Below the pieces are notes generated by a model. It was not told the DNA's origin, ran no database searches, and saw only the letters and a program-made list of their open reading frames with translations. A stretch of DNA of 64,000 nucleotides from Cyanophora paradoxa (taxonomy: Eukaryota; Glaucocystophyceae; Cyanophorales; Cyanophoraceae): assembly GCA_004431415.1 (NCBI GenBank), contig QPMI01000200.1, positions 69,501 to 133,500 of the forward strand. The letters are read 5' to 3'. The position numbers were made by a program, and so were the translations under genes. Shown piece after piece: positions 11,508 to 23,005 of this stretch. Each line of letters starts with the position of its first letter. Position 1 is the stretch's first letter.

Positions 11508-13619
11508 CTAGCCGGCCTTGGAAGCGGCGGCGGCAGGGCGCTTGATGAGGTGGGCGGGGCGGGCCTTCATGGGCTGCCTTTCGGGCTCGCCCACATCCTC
11601 CGCGCCCTGCCTGTCGCTCTCCCCGTCCGACTCGTAGCCCGTCGCCGCCGTCGACCCGTCTGCCTGGTTCTCTCCGAGGACGGCAGGCCCGCCCTCGCTC
11701 ACAGCTTGCGCCTCCCGCGCCCGCTCCTCCTTTCCGGCCTGGAGAGTCGCCTGGAGAGTCTGCGGCGTCGTGAGGCAGCAAGTCGCCTCGCGGAGAGGAG
11801 GGGGCGGGGCCAGCGGACCGCCTCGTACTCCCTCGTAAACTTGACGAAGTAGTAGTTGGCGCCGTTGTACGTGCCCCAGATGAGGACCGCTGCGCCGCGT
11901 CAAGCGCCAGCCCCGCCGAGCAGGGGGAGGGGCGGAGCGCGGCTCACAGAGGAGGTAGAGGAGGTGGAGCCAGAAGTAGCGGAAGAGGAGGAACCCCGGC
12001 AGCATGCAGAGGACTGTCGGGGCGCGGCGCGGACCCCGGGCCGTCAGCGGGGCACCGCGCTGGGCGCGGCCCCCGCGCGCACATGTGTAGGCGAATTGCA
12101 GCCACATGTACATAATCAGCACGGCCCCGCGCCCGCGCTTCGCGTACTTGGCGCAGGTGCGGCCAACGTAAGTCTGCGGGGACGGTCAGCACTGCGCGCG
12201 GGGGCGGGGGGGGGGGGGGGGGGGGAGGGGGGGCGGAGGGGGGGGAGGGGGGGGGGGGTGCTGGCCCGAGTGTCGGAGGTGAGCCAGCGGAAGGAGGTCT
12301 GAAGCTCGGGGTCGCTCTCTAGCTTCGAGCCGTCCATGACGTCCGTCTTCAGCCAGTACAGCAGCTGCCACCCCGCGTACGCCACGACCGGGTACACGAT
12401 CGCCGCTGCCCCGCGCTAAGCGCCCGGCCGCCCGCCACCGCGCGGCGCGCACCGCTGAAAGAGAGCCACGCGCCGGGCGTCTCCTCGACGACGAAGCCCT
12501 CGGGGGTGAACCAGCGGAGCGAGAAGGTGACTGCGGCACGTCAGCGAGCAGCGTCCCGGCGCGCCGGCGGGGGGCAGGACCGAGCGGGGGGAACGCGTGG
12601 ATGAACATGGAGGTTATTTTATCGATATCGTGGAAGACCAACGAGTTGCGCCACGTCGGGATCGCCATCCCCAGCGGGCCGTTGATCGACACGAATACAG
12701 TCTGCCGCGGGGTCGGGCACGGCGCGGGCGGGGTCCGGGCGGGCGCGCCTGGAAGAGCAGAGGGCTGCGCGGCATGCAAAAGATGTTGAAGAGGAGGAGG
12801 ACCTGCACGAAGTAGCAGAAGTCCTGCGCCCCTCCGTCGGCGCCCGGATCGGGTACCGGGCAGGCCCCACGCACGAGCATAAAGTAGTGCCATTTCTGCG
12901 GGTGGTAATTAATGTACCGAAGCGCCATAAGCTGCGGAAGCCGTCAGCCCGGGCCTTGCGAGGCACTGCGCTGCTCTGCGCGGCGCGGCGCGGACTCACC
13001 GGGGCCAGAGTGAGCAGATACCATATGTAGAAGCGGGATGGGGAGTGGACGAGGATGAACTCTGTGAGGCACAGAAAGATAACTCCGGCGCAGAAGACGA
13101 CCTGCAGCGCGCTCAAACGCCGCGGCGAGCGGCGGTCTGCCGACGGACCTTGTCGACGACACGTTGGTACGTCCCCAGCTTTTTGACGATCTTGTCGCGC
13201 TGCGCGACGTGCGAGGATCGACGTAATGACCAGCGCGCTCGCGTAGACGAGCACCTTGTCCTCTACCAGAGCGTGGAGAGCTTGCCTGCGCATGAATCGG
13301 ATCTCACTGCGGCAGGGGCAGTCTATGCATGCTCGTTGGGAATATCAGCGCACCTTCGCTTCCGTAGTTCGGTCCGTAACCGGCCTCTCCTATGCAGCGA
13401 TAGTCTTTCTCGAAGCCTCGCGTGCTCCTCCTGCAGCCCCGCGCGCAACGAGGCGGGTAGATTCGGAAGTGCCTCGAGGCGGTCGAACGATGCCTTGAGC
13501 TGCGAGCAGATATGAGCGAAACAGACCGGGGCGCCGCAGGCCGGACGCACTTCCTTCTCGTCCCCGTGCGCGCCAGCGTCCCGCTCTATTCGCGCGACCG
13601 TAGACGCTGCTTCCTCCAT
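11508..13619 (-). CDS. Glycerophosphocholine acyltransferase, GPC1/GPCAT family (DUF2838), multipass ER membrane protein
   Basis: Family enzymes acylate glycero-3-phosphocholine to lysophosphatidylcholine at the ER. Exons in order from the ATG at 13617-13619: a charged, coiled-coil N-terminus (MEEAASTVARIERDAG, RLEALPNLPASLRAGLQEEH), KVLVYASALVITSILARR, VVFCAGVIFLCLTEFILVHS, FYIWYLLTLAP, LRYINYHPQKWHYFMLV, DFCYFVQVLLLFNIFCMP, the diagnostic NGPLGMAIPTWRNSLVFHDI plus DKITSMFIHAFPP, VTFSLRWFTPEGFV, IVYPVVAYAGWQLLYWLKTD, TYVGRTCAKYAKRGRGAVLI, MLPGFLLFRYFWLHLLYLLC and VLIWGTYNGANYYFVKFTRE. A hydrophilic Ala/Lys-rich tail ends at 11508-11510. About eight TM helices, as in the family. One intron contains a nearly pure C tract on the coding strand (12201-12260) just before its acceptor. 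Head-to-head with SLX4, 202 bp apart. Confidence 0.85.
12201..12260 (+). repeat. Homopolymer-like G tract (C tract on the gene's coding strand)
   Basis: About 60 bp of almost only G on the + strand. On the coding strand of the GPC1-like gene this is a pyrimidine tract lying upstream of the acceptor of the intron before the TYVGRTCAKY exon. Similar C tracts precede acceptors at about 28410 and 40288. Confidence 0.7.
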
Positions 13620-13821
13620 CGCCGGCTAAATTGCGTCGTTGCAAGGAAGTGTGTGGGAGTACCCCTTGTGAGCGTCCCCGGACTGCTGCTTCCGACGCCC
13701 TGCGGCACGCGCGCGCCGGCCTTCGAAGCATCGCACTTGCTGTAGCTAACATGGCGTGCTCATTAGCAACGGAAGATTGAGCATGGACGGCCCCAGCGGC
13801 TGTAAGCGTAGCTAGGCTAAT

Positions 13822-16800
13822 ATGCTGCTACACACAGAACACAACACCACGCGCCGCGCGCTATGCACGTCGTGCGGACAGGACCTAGCAGATCTCGGGG
13901 TCGTGGAGCGACAGCGCCATCTCAATCGCTGCCTCTCAACAGTCCGCACAGGGCCCCCACCAGTTGTTCGCGTTCGCGCCGCGGACAGGACCGAGCAAGG
14001 TGAGCTCCTGGTGTGCCTTGTGAGCGCTTCTAAGAAGCTTTTCGCAGAGAAGCGCGAGCGCGAGCGAAAGGAGGATGAGAGGGGCGCACAGGTCGCGTTC
14101 GCAAAGGCTCTCATGCAGCTGGATGGCGCCCTGCTTGCATCCTGTCCAGTGTGTGCTAAGGATCTCGGGAGGACCATGGAGAAGAACCGGTGCTGACTCC
14201 GGCCTTGCCTGCCAAACTGGCGCTCACCTCCGCAGCAGGGCAACGCACGTACGCGGGCAAGCATGCGTTTCAGCTCCAAAGACACATTTCTCGGCGCGTT
14301 GACTTACTTCCGGGCAACACAGATGTGCGAAGAAGGCGAATGCGGACTTGAGAGTGCTGGCCGAGAAGCTAGTGGCGGCATCGGCACGCTTGGCCGAACG
14401 CGGCTTGTCCTCCCCCAGCTTCCTCTGCCGCGAGGAGGCACCTGGAATCAGTCACGCGGAAGGCGACGCCGGCGCCTCGCCCCACATCACCGCGAACCAG
14501 GCTGGCTCGGACGGAAGAGACGGGGCTGCGGAATCGCTGGCGGCCCGAAATCGTACGCTCGACATCGGACGCCATGTCTTTCGCTCCGGCGAAGCCGGGC
14601 AAAGGCTCAGCAAGTTCCAACAAGGGGCACCGTCCTCCCGCAAACCCATCACGTCACCTCTCGGAGCCGTCGGCGCGTCGCTCCCACCCGTGCTGCGTGC
14701 CCCTTCAACTGAGTGCGGGGGTACAGAAGACACGGCGCAGCAGGAGGCTCTGGAGCTAGAGACAGTCTCGCCGGCCCCGGATCCTGCGTCTGCCTCGCGC
14801 AGCGTCGGCCCCACAGAACCTCCTCGCCTCGACACCGCTGAACCTCAAGAACACCCAGGTTCTTCACCGGGCCCCGGGCGGGACCCGCCCTCCCCTACAC
14901 CTGCCGCCGCCACCGCCGCCGCCGCCGCCGCCCGCCGCATCTCTTCTCCCATGCCGAGCCCAATGCCCGGCCGCAACAAGAAAGTCCAAGAGAGTGACCG
15001 ACTCGAGGAATGTTCCCTGCTTGGAGCGAATCGCAGGCAAAAAGTGCGCCGCGCCGGCCATGCGTCTGCGGGCTACCCTAGGCCCTCCCGACTCGAGTCG
15101 CGCGCAGCGGGCAAGGCCGGAGCCGTCCGGCAAGGCACGAGCGAAGGTGACGGCGGCTTCGGCGGAAGAGTCGAAGGAGAACTGCAGCCACCCCCCGGAC
15201 GCGGAGCAGGGGGCGGGGAGACCGCAGAGGCGGGCGGCGAAGCGGGGCCGGCGGCAGGTCCCCGGCCTGGCCGGCGGCACTGCCGGCACCGCCATCGACC
15301 TCGACCGGCGCCAGGCCGCCGCCGGCGCGCCCTGGGGGCTCACTCCCGCGCCCCGCTCGCCCGCCCTGCGCGACTCGGAGCCGCCGAGCGGGACGCCCCC
15401 CCTCCCGGCGAGTGGATTTGCGGGGGGAGAGGCCTGCGGCGAGGCGGCTGCCGCGCTGGGGGGCCGCCTGGCGAAGGAGCAGGGGGCCACGCTGTGGGGC
15501 CTCTCGACGGGGGCGGCGGACGAGGGGCAGCACTACGCGCGGTGCCGCCCCGGCTGCGCGTACCGATCCCTGCTCCTGCGCACGCGCCCCTCTCTCCTCC
15601 CGCCCCTCGCCTACGAGAGCCCGCCCCGCGACTCCCGGGCCTCGGGGGCGGCCCCCGACGGGGTCCCGGGCCCCCGCGGCTCGGGCTGCTCAGGGCTTTC
15701 TGACGGGCGCGGCCGCCTGTCGGAGCTAGTGGCGGCCCTGGGGCCCGACCCCGCCGGCGAGGCCTGCGACGAGGGCGGGCCCTCCGAGCCCTCCACGGAG
15801 GCGGAGGGGGCGGAGCCCGAGGAGGAGGCGGAGGCGGAGGCCGCGGAGGCGGCGCTCGCGCGGAATCCGGCGGCCGACGGGGGCGCCGAGGGGCGCGCCC
15901 TCGCGCGCCTGCGGGCCGCGCGCGCCGCCGCGGAGGCCCGCGCCGAGGCCGACATCGCTGCCGCCCGCGCCCAGTGCGAGCGGGAGGCGCGCCGCCCGCC
16001 TCCCCGCCCCGCGCCTCCGACGCCCCGCCGACGCGCCGCGACAGGTCGCCGCAGCGGAGGCCGCGTACAAGCGGCGCGTCGCCCGCCTCCGCGTCCGCCG
16101 CGGCGAGCTCCGCGCCGAGGAGGTGCCCCTCGTGGCGCGGCGATCCCGGGGGTCCCTCACGGCGGCGCAGGAGACCCTGCGGCGTGCATCGGAGCGGGCG
16201 GCGGCGGCGGTAGAGGAGCGGGCGCTGCGCGAATGGGACCCCGACGCGTGGCCCATAGAGGCTCGTCCCAGGGCCGCCGCCGAGTGTGAGAGAGCGAGGA
16301 GTTCCGCCGCTGATCACCGGCCGCAGGTCGAGCTGCCGGAGGAGCTGCACACGGGGGAGGCTTCCGCCGAGGCGCCCGTCCCTCTGGAGGCGGAGGAGGC
16401 GGAGGAGGGCGCGCTGGCGCTCGAGTCTGGGGGCGAGCTGCCGCGCGCATGCGCAAACGCTTGCGAAGAAGACCTCCGCTGCGGCGCCCGAGGACTGACG
16501 GGGCGGGGCGAGCTCGAGTCGTCTCCTTCGCGCGCCGCAACGGGGCGAGCGGTGCCGGTGCGAGAGGAAGTGTCGTGCCGGAAGGAACTGGCGGACCCAC
16601 CGGTGAGGGCGCTCTCGGCCGACGCGATGGTGCGGGGCCCCACGCAGGGCGGCGGCGCGGAGCTGAGAGCGAGAGCGTGCAGGAGCTCGGGCGAGGACCG
16701 GGAGCCGACGCGTGGGACGAGGAGCCGTCCCTCGGCGGCGTGCCGCGCAGCCTGGAGCTCGTGCCCCAGCGCCACTCCCCTTCGGCCCGGAGCCCGCCCC

Positions 16801-17406
16801 GCCCGCCTCCCTGCGTGCAGCCGCGCACGTGGCCCTCCCCATACCCTCCCTGGCCCCCCACCGGTGCGGAACCGGTAGTGGCCGAGGGGGGCATCACCGA
16901 GGCGGCCACTTGCGAGTCCCCCCTGCGATGCCCGCGCAGTCGCCTCTGCCACTCCTTCTACCTCGACGTCTCTCCGCCCTCTCCCGCGGCCGCCGGCGTC
17001 AGCCCGATGCTGCCCGCCCCAGCTTTGCCTCAAGCCAGCCCGGCCGAGCGCCGCTCTTGGATCAGCACATGGGGATCCGGTTCGCCAAGGGGCGGCCCGG
17101 CTGGGGACCGGGGTGAGGATGCCGGGCGGCGGGCCTCGCAGGGTACTCCCGATTTCGAGCGGATGCCGTTGTCCGAGCTGAAGGTTCGCCGCTGTTTTTC
17201 CGCGCCCACCGCTGGCGCTTATGCTCGACATATAGGCGCACTACAAGCGAACAGGCTTGCGCCCTGGCCCCGAAGCGTACATGCGTGCGAAGCTCCGGCA
17301 GATTATGCTCGATCAGAGCATCCCGTCCTCCGTTCCCGCCCTAGGCCCGGGCCCTGCCCGCGCCGCTCCTCGTCCATCTCCCTCGAGGACCCGTGACCAG
17401 AAGTAG
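13822..17406 (+). CDS. SLX4-like structure-specific endonuclease scaffold
   Basis: SLX4 binds SLX1 and other nucleases to process Holliday junctions and crosslinks in the nucleus. N-terminal UBZ4-like zinc finger CTSCGQDLADLG...RQRHLNRC (C-x2-C-x15-H-x3-C, 13864-13937). A second CPVCAKDLG motif (14143-14170) is followed by a split His/Cys part. Then a long disordered Pro/Ala/Glu-rich middle (about 14350-17100) and helical Glu/Ala/Arg stretches (15720-16230). The C-terminal SLX1-binding domain is diagnostic: FERMPLSELK (17153-17181), an intron, then AHYKRTGLRPGPEAYMRAKL and RQIMLDQSIPSS (about 17238-17325), matching the SAP-like helical end of SLX4. ATG at 13822; TAG at 17404-17406 lies in a 35-bp tandem duplication. 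Middle exon limits are uncertain because the region is low-complexity. Confidence 0.75.
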
Positions 17407-17442
17407 TTCCATCTCCCTCGAGGACCCGTGACCAGAAGTAGT
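17373..17442 (+). repeat. 35-bp perfect tandem duplication spanning the SLX4 stop codon
   Basis: Two exact copies, 17373-17407 and 17408-17442, each containing the last ten codons and the TAG of the SLX4-like gene. The second copy is 3' to the stop, so the protein is unaffected. Confidence 0.95.
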
Positions 17443-17815
17443 TTCGTCGCAGAGTTACCAAGTTAGGCAGAAGTGCCACGGTGGGTCGAAATGCACTGCA
17501 CTGAGTACCGTCAAGGACGGCGTGGATGCAGTCGCGCGGCGGCCCCCCATCCCATTCGAATCTAGCGGTTCGGAAATCGTTTGAAGTTCGAGCCCGTTTC
17601 CCTTCAGCCTCGCTGGCTCCGCGTAAGACACTGAGAATGGCGACTCGGAACTTAACAATGGCTCGGCAAATCCGGACAAGGGCTCGGCGCGGGGTCTGCT
17701 TGCCGCCAGCCTGGGGAGGCCAGAGGACTCAGCGGTTGCAGCAGGTGAGCGTCCGCCATACAGTCGGCGCCCATGCTCTAGTCGATCTCCCGCTCGGCAG
17801 GCTGATCTACACCGC
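17443..17815. other. Tail-to-tail gap between SLX4 and RPS20
   Basis: Nothing convincing is encoded. Open frames on both strands here are short and low-complexity. No copy of the shared 3' hairpin element is seen. Confidence 0.5.
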
Positions 17816-18682
17816 TTAGATGTCTGCAATTGAAGTGCGCATGTGAGATCACGGACATGGCCACACGACGAGGGGCGGCCAACGCACCAGCGATGGTGAC
17901 CTCGACCTCAACACCGGGCTCGATGCTGATGGAAGTCTGGTAGAGCGCTTAAGTCAAGGATAGTTGTCTGGAGCGGACGTCGCGGTTGCGCAGCGAAACG
18001 CAAGGACAGAAGGGGATGTTCCGTCCGAGAACTGAACGGCCCGCTACAAGCGAAGCGGGTAATTCGAAAACAGACGAGTGCTATCCGCCCGAGCCATTAA
18101 ATCATCTCTCATAGCAGCCCGAGGGTGCTGGAGACGACTGGTAAATGAGCGGTGTGCAGCCCCTGGAAACGGGGCGCTTCGCGGCCTATAACGATTCTAC
18201 GCAGTGGAAAAGGCGGGTAGCTTAGAGCAAAGCAAGCGCGTGAAGTAAAAAGGATACGATCTGCTTGACGATCTCGGACGGGCTGTGCAGGTCGATGAGG
18301 CGCTTGTGGATGCGCATCTCGAAGCGGTCCCAGGTGTTGGTACCTGCGCGCACGCGATGAGAGGCGTCCCGCCACGTTCCCGGGTGGGGTTGCCACGGAC
18401 CCTCTCCGCAAGGCGACTTGCGGGTCGTGATGTGGAGCACCTTCGTCGGAAGGCGGACGGGGCCCTTCACCTTCAGCTTCTTGTCCTTGGCGCCCTTAAT
18501 CAGGTCAGCGCACACTGCGACCGCGGCGGGAGCGATTAGCCGCGTCGCAATCGCGCCGCGCGGGACGACTCCGCCGCACCCTTCTCGAGGTTGCGAACAT
18601 TCCGGCTGGTGAGGGTGATACGGATCCTGTGGACCTTCGCCTCCTCCTCGAAGCCCTTCTTAGCCGGAGCAGCGGTCGCCAT
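17816..18682 (-). CDS. RPS20: 40S ribosomal protein S20 (uS10), 5 exons
   Basis: Small-subunit head protein. Exons on the minus strand: 18682-18580, 18514-18401, 18343-18258, 17936-17888 and a terminal 8-nt exon 17823-17816. They sum to 360 nt and 119 residues, the same length as human S20. The product reads through [96 protein letters not shown], which is uS10 throughout. The last intron splits the penultimate Asp codon and leaves only AC ATC TAA downstream; without this exon the conserved VTIADI terminus would be lost. All introns here are GT-AG. Divergent from the KH-protein gene. Confidence 0.97.
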
Positions 18683-18993
18683 CTGCTGCCTCAATGAGCT
18701 CAAAGGAAGCTATGACTGCGCAAGCACCGGCGCCTAGGCTGCCGGCTTTGTGCTAGGCTTGCTGGCAGCGATCACGCACTTTTGCTGATGTACCCCTCCC
18801 GGTAACCCTCACCTGTACCCATGGCCAATTTACCTTTGGCGCGGCACTGGCTGAATTTTAAACGCTCCCGATTCGAGCCGGACATTTTGTAGTTGACCTG
18901 TACCCAGCGGCTTTCGCTGCGACGCCGTCACCAGCCCAGCCTTGGCGGCTTTGGAAGCGGTCTTTTCTGGCAGTGCCAACCTCAGAAAAGGAC

Positions 18994-20787
18994 ATGGGCG
19001 GTGCGCACCCAGACCAGCGACCACCGTCTAGCTTGAACGCAGAACCCGTCTTATGCCGCCGCTTGTACCGTGCAGATCGCTACAGGAGGCGGGACGAAGA
19101 CGAACGCGGAGGATACAGGCGCCGCGACGACGTCGACGACCGGGACCGGTTTCAGCGGGACAAGCGCCGCCGGTGCGCTCCTGCTCCGCGTAACGCGTCA
19201 TTTCTCGCACTGAATGCATCGCTAACTGGATCAGTGAGGACGACGATGCCGGTTTCCGTCGCGGGCCGCCCGGCGCCGGCCGGGATCGCGAGCTCACTGA
19301 GAAGATATACATTCGTGACGACCGGGCGCTGCCGGGCAGGATCATCGGCAAGGAGGGAGCTATCATCAAGGTCCGTTTTCCGTTCCAGGCCGCCTCTTCC
19401 GGCGCGTCTTTCTATTCGAAGCCGCCTCGCAGCGCATCGAGCGGGAGTCGCGGTGTCGAGTGAACATTGTGACGCCGAAGAAGCCGGGGGATGAGGCGCC
19501 GCACGTGAGTGTTAGCGGCGCTCCAGAAGGTCCGCACAGCGCCCGAAGGTTGGTACCGTGGCTGACCGGCTTCGCGAAGACATCTCGAGGGCCAGAGAAG
19601 AAATAATGAAAGTGCGTTGTTTCTTTTTTTCTTTCATAGTGGACGGGCTATGTGCAAGAAGACGGTGGGAGATTCTGGCCACCAAGATGAGCGCGTCAGC
19701 TGTGAGACGGCTGGGCGGCTGTGAGATTCGAAGGCTAGCAGCGATCGAGGATTCTCGGCCGAGTTTTCCAAGCGTTGATCTTCCTGCCTCCGGAGTCTGC
19801 TTGACACAAACAACGGTACTGCGGAGCCATGCACGCGGGGCGATCGGCTGAAGGAAGACGTGCTGGCGCATGGTGGGCCCACGAAGATCGAGGTGTGGCT
19901 AGCCGGAAGCAGAGGATGCCAAGATCGCAGCAGCTGGAATGGCGACAGTCAATCGAGCGTTGATGCATCTGAACTTGCGGATTGGAGGCCAGCGGATGGT
20001 TGCTCGAGCGAACAGGCCCTGCGAACGTAAGAAGGATCAGCGAACACGCAAGCTCCGTCGGATCCAGCCGCAGCACGATGGCTGGAGCTGGCTCGGATAG
20101 GCTTCGAGCATCACAGCGGCTCCGAATGGGGGCCGGGAGAGAGGAGGGGGGGAGGGGGGGGAGGGGGGGGGGGGGGGAGCACCCTCGCGCGGGGCCCACC
20201 GACCGACCCCTTCTCGCGCATTAGGTGATCCACCAGTATGAGCGAGAGAACAACCTGCCCCTTTCGGATGGTGCGGCCAGCTCCCCCTTGAACGCAGGTT
20301 GGAGCGGCCCTTTCTCACAGAAAATCTCTGGAGTAGGTTCACCAGGTGGCTTCAACGGCCCTCCTGCCGCCCCGAGCCACGGTGGGGGGCAAAATCTCGG
20401 CAATTTTCTCGGAGGTAGGTGCCCACTCAGGGGCACTCCAGACTTGCGCTCTCTCTCCGCGCATCGCTTTTCGGAGGCTCTTGTCGAGGCCAGTTTCAGC
20501 CACATCGATGATGCGAACCGCCGCGCACACTCTGCTCTCGCTCTGTTGGGGGCAGCATGCACTCGCTATTCTTTTTGAGCAGGCCGGGCATATACTTTTT
20601 CTGGCGGATCCTTTATCCGAGAGCTTTGAATTTCAATATCGTCCGCTGACAACCGTCGCACAGGCGCTGCTGGCGGTTATCCGGGTGCCTTTGGAGGGAT
20701 GCCGACCCCGCATGGCCCCCCTTCGCCCCGACAGCAAGGTCAGCAGCAGCAACTGCAACAGGTGTGGCCCCCGCCCCTCTTTCTCAA

Positions 20788-20820
<33 letters not shown>

Positions 20821-21921
20821 AACTGCTTCCTTCCTTTAGGAGGCGATGCAACCACGTGTTGCGGCCCTCAATCCCCCCCTCTCGATCATACAAGAGCCAT
20901 TCCACCATCTAACCGAATGCATTCTAGCTTTTCCGGATTTCCAAAGAATCTTCGAACTTTGACACCGCGGCACAGCATCCGCTGTACACGGCGCTGCAGG
21001 AGAAGTTCAAGAAGGAGCAAGAGGAACTCGTGCAAAAGTACAAGGCGCGTGAGGATAACGAGAACGCCCGTCACCAGGCCGAACTCAAGGTGCCCCAATC
21101 CAGGCCGCGTCCAGAACAGGCTGTGCTCCTTCCAGCTGACTAACGCATGCCGGAAGGCAATTACGGACGAGCTGAGTGCAGAGCTGAAGACGTTGAGCGA
21201 GCGACAACACACGCAGGTCCGGCCCCTCTCATGCCGCTTCTATGGTGCTTCTGATAGTCCAGCGAGCAGAAGATGGAGTTCGAGAAGAACCTGAAAACCC
21301 TTCTTGCCGCCGTCCTGCAGCAGGCCCCGGGACCTGCGGGTGGCGGAATGTCCGGCGCCTTTCCCTCGCAGCAGCCTGTCATGCAGTACGGCCCTGGATT
21401 TTCAGGGGGGCAGCCTCAAGGAATGATGATGGGCGGCCTCCAGCACCCCATCCCACTCCCGCAAGCCCCGCAGCAGTCTCCTCCACAGCAGGCCTCCATG
21501 CTCGGACAGGTGCCTCTTTCTTCCAAGCTCCCTGTCTTCCTTCGTGCTGAATGAGTACCCCGAGCTTCAGATGAGTGGCCCGGGACAGCGTGGTGCAGGC
21601 GGGCCTAGCGGATTCGGGGGGCAAGGTGGCCATGGCGGCCATGGCGGCCCGTTCGGTGGCCCTGGAGGCGCCCCGCAGCAGAGCCCCTACGGACCGTCAC
21701 CTGGTGGGCAGGCGGGGCCCCGCCCCCCTGCGGCCCCGGCACCCGGGATGGCTCCCTCCCCATATGGAATGACCAGTGGGATGCCGGTCGCGGGTTTCGG
21801 TGCAGGCCCAGCATCAGGAGGGCTGCCGCCAGGTCAAGCACCGTTGCCGAGCGCCGACCAGATCAGCATGCTGCAGGCTATCCTCGCCGCCCAAAAGCAG
21901 CAGGAGAACAGACCCCGATAG
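18994..21921 (+). CDS. KH-domain RNA-binding protein with coiled coil and Gly/Pro/Gln-rich C-terminus
   Basis: Arg/Asp-rich N-terminus (RYRRRDEDERGGYRRRDDVD, about 19075-19140), then a type-I KH domain: KIYIRDDRALPGRIIGKEGA (about 19300-19358, with the GxxG loop GKEG), an intron, RIERESRCRVNIVTPKKPGD and a closing helix VADRLREDISRAREEIM (19558-19610). A helical continuation (AEDAKIAAAGMATVNRALMH, about 19910-19970) and VIHQYERENNLPLSDG (20225-) follow. Next a coiled coil (KFKKEQEELVQKYKAREDNE, 21003-21060; LSAELKTLSERQHTQMEFEK) and a low-complexity tail (GFGGQGGHGGHGGPFGG) ending LQAILAAQKQQENRPR-stop at 21919-21921. Probably a nuclear pre-mRNA or mRNP factor; orthology not assigned. The start is uncertain: the ATG at 18994 is in frame, but a micro-intron near 19060 would permit another. 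Confidence 0.7.
20793..20818 (+). repeat. Poly-C tract in KH-gene intron
   Basis: A run of about 26 C between the QQGQQQQLQQ-encoding exon and the coiled-coil exon of the KH gene. A G-rich tract (20146-20178) lies in an upstream intron of the same gene, so the strand bias of these tracts is not uniform. Confidence 0.7.
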
Positions 21922-21923
21922 CA

Positions 21924-22206
21924 TTTCAGATATACACACGCGTTATCTGGACTAGACCAGTAGCTGTTCGGACTAGCAGTGTACGCTGAGCAATCCGTGG
22001 GCTCTCTTGGATAGGCAAATCGACGTCGAGATCGAAATCGAAACCGAGGGGCCAGGGCAGGCAGGCCAGGAGCCCCGAAGCTGGGGCCGGGCCTTCGATC
22101 TATATATATATTTTTCTATATTTCTATAATCTCAATTTGAGGTTTTCTGCAAGATAGGCACAGACCTAAGGGCCGGCGCCTCTCCCGGAGTCCTTTCAAG
22201 TTCAAA
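21924..22206 (+). repeat. Dispersed element copy A: 3' hairpin element plus ~230-bp downstream repeat
   Basis: Begins right after the KH-gene stop with TTTCAGATATACACACGCG and the TATCTGGACTAG arm, then a shared ~230-bp sequence (CTGAGCAATCCGTGGGCTCT ... GCCTCTCCCGGAGTCCTTTC). The same block, in the same order, lies at 41155-41428 with only scattered differences, the main one being a shorter AT stretch in the second copy. Both follow a + strand stop codon. Confidence 0.85.
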
Positions 22207-22790
22207 AAATCAAAGCGAAATCAATTCAAGTTCAGGGCCTCACTGAGTCATGATCAGATCCAAATCAAAGCTTTAAGCCCCCGCCCCCCCGCCCTCAGCT
22301 CTCAGAGTCTGCCGGCGCTAGCCTCAGATCCAAATCAAAGTCGTGATCAAAAGCTCATGATCAGATCCAAATCAACGCCACACCCCGCCCCCCCCCCCCC
22401 CCCCCCCCCCCCCGCCCCCGCCTCAGCTCTCAGAGTCTCAGAGTCTGCCAGCCCCAGCCTTAGATCCAAATCAAAGTCGCGATCAAAGGCTCATGATCAG
22501 ATCCAAATCAAAGCCCCCGCCCCCGCCCCCGCCTCACTGAGTCAGCTCTCAGAGTCTGCCAGCCGGCGCCTCAGATCCAAATCAACTTGGCAAAGTCGCG
22601 ATCAAAAATTTGAAGGCCAAATCCAAATCAAAGTCTTAAGCATGGCGCTCTCAGATCCAAATCAAAGTCGTAACCGGCGCAGTGCCCCTCCGCGCTCTTA
22701 CGTAGTACGTTCTGCCAAGGGGGTACTGGAGCCGACAAATAGTCCAAATCGAAGATCCAAATCAAAGTACTCTTGGGATATAGCTCGACG
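22207..22790 (+). repeat. Irregular array of a CAGATCCAAATCAAAG motif with C-rich spacers
   Basis: About nine copies of AGATCCAAATCAA (near 22255, 22325, 22360, 22463, 22497, 22572, 22617, 22651, 22754), several preceded by CTCATGAT and alternating with TCAGCTCTCAGAGTCTGCC (22297, 22422, 22542) and a ~24-nt C tract (22388-22413). Spacing is variable (34 to about 105 nt), so it is not a simple satellite. No protein is encoded. Confidence 0.85.
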
Positions 22791-23005
22791 CACTTCTCAC
22801 CAACATCACTGTTCTTTACAGCCGCTGCACTCGTGGGGCACTGCCTCGGGAGGCGTGTTCCACTGCATGCAAGTCACTACGTGAGCCAGCTCATCGCGCG
22901 CATCGAGGGCAGCGCACCGGGCCGCTCGGCATGGGCGGAACGTCATCGCGCGGATTCCTTTGCATTCGGCTCAGAAGTGCTGCGCCCTCCTGCTTCGAGC
23001 GGATA

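Noticed and set aside
15340-16842. 500-codon open frame on the minus strand
   Set aside because: Lies opposite the low-complexity middle of SLX4. Composition is a GC artefact with no motif.
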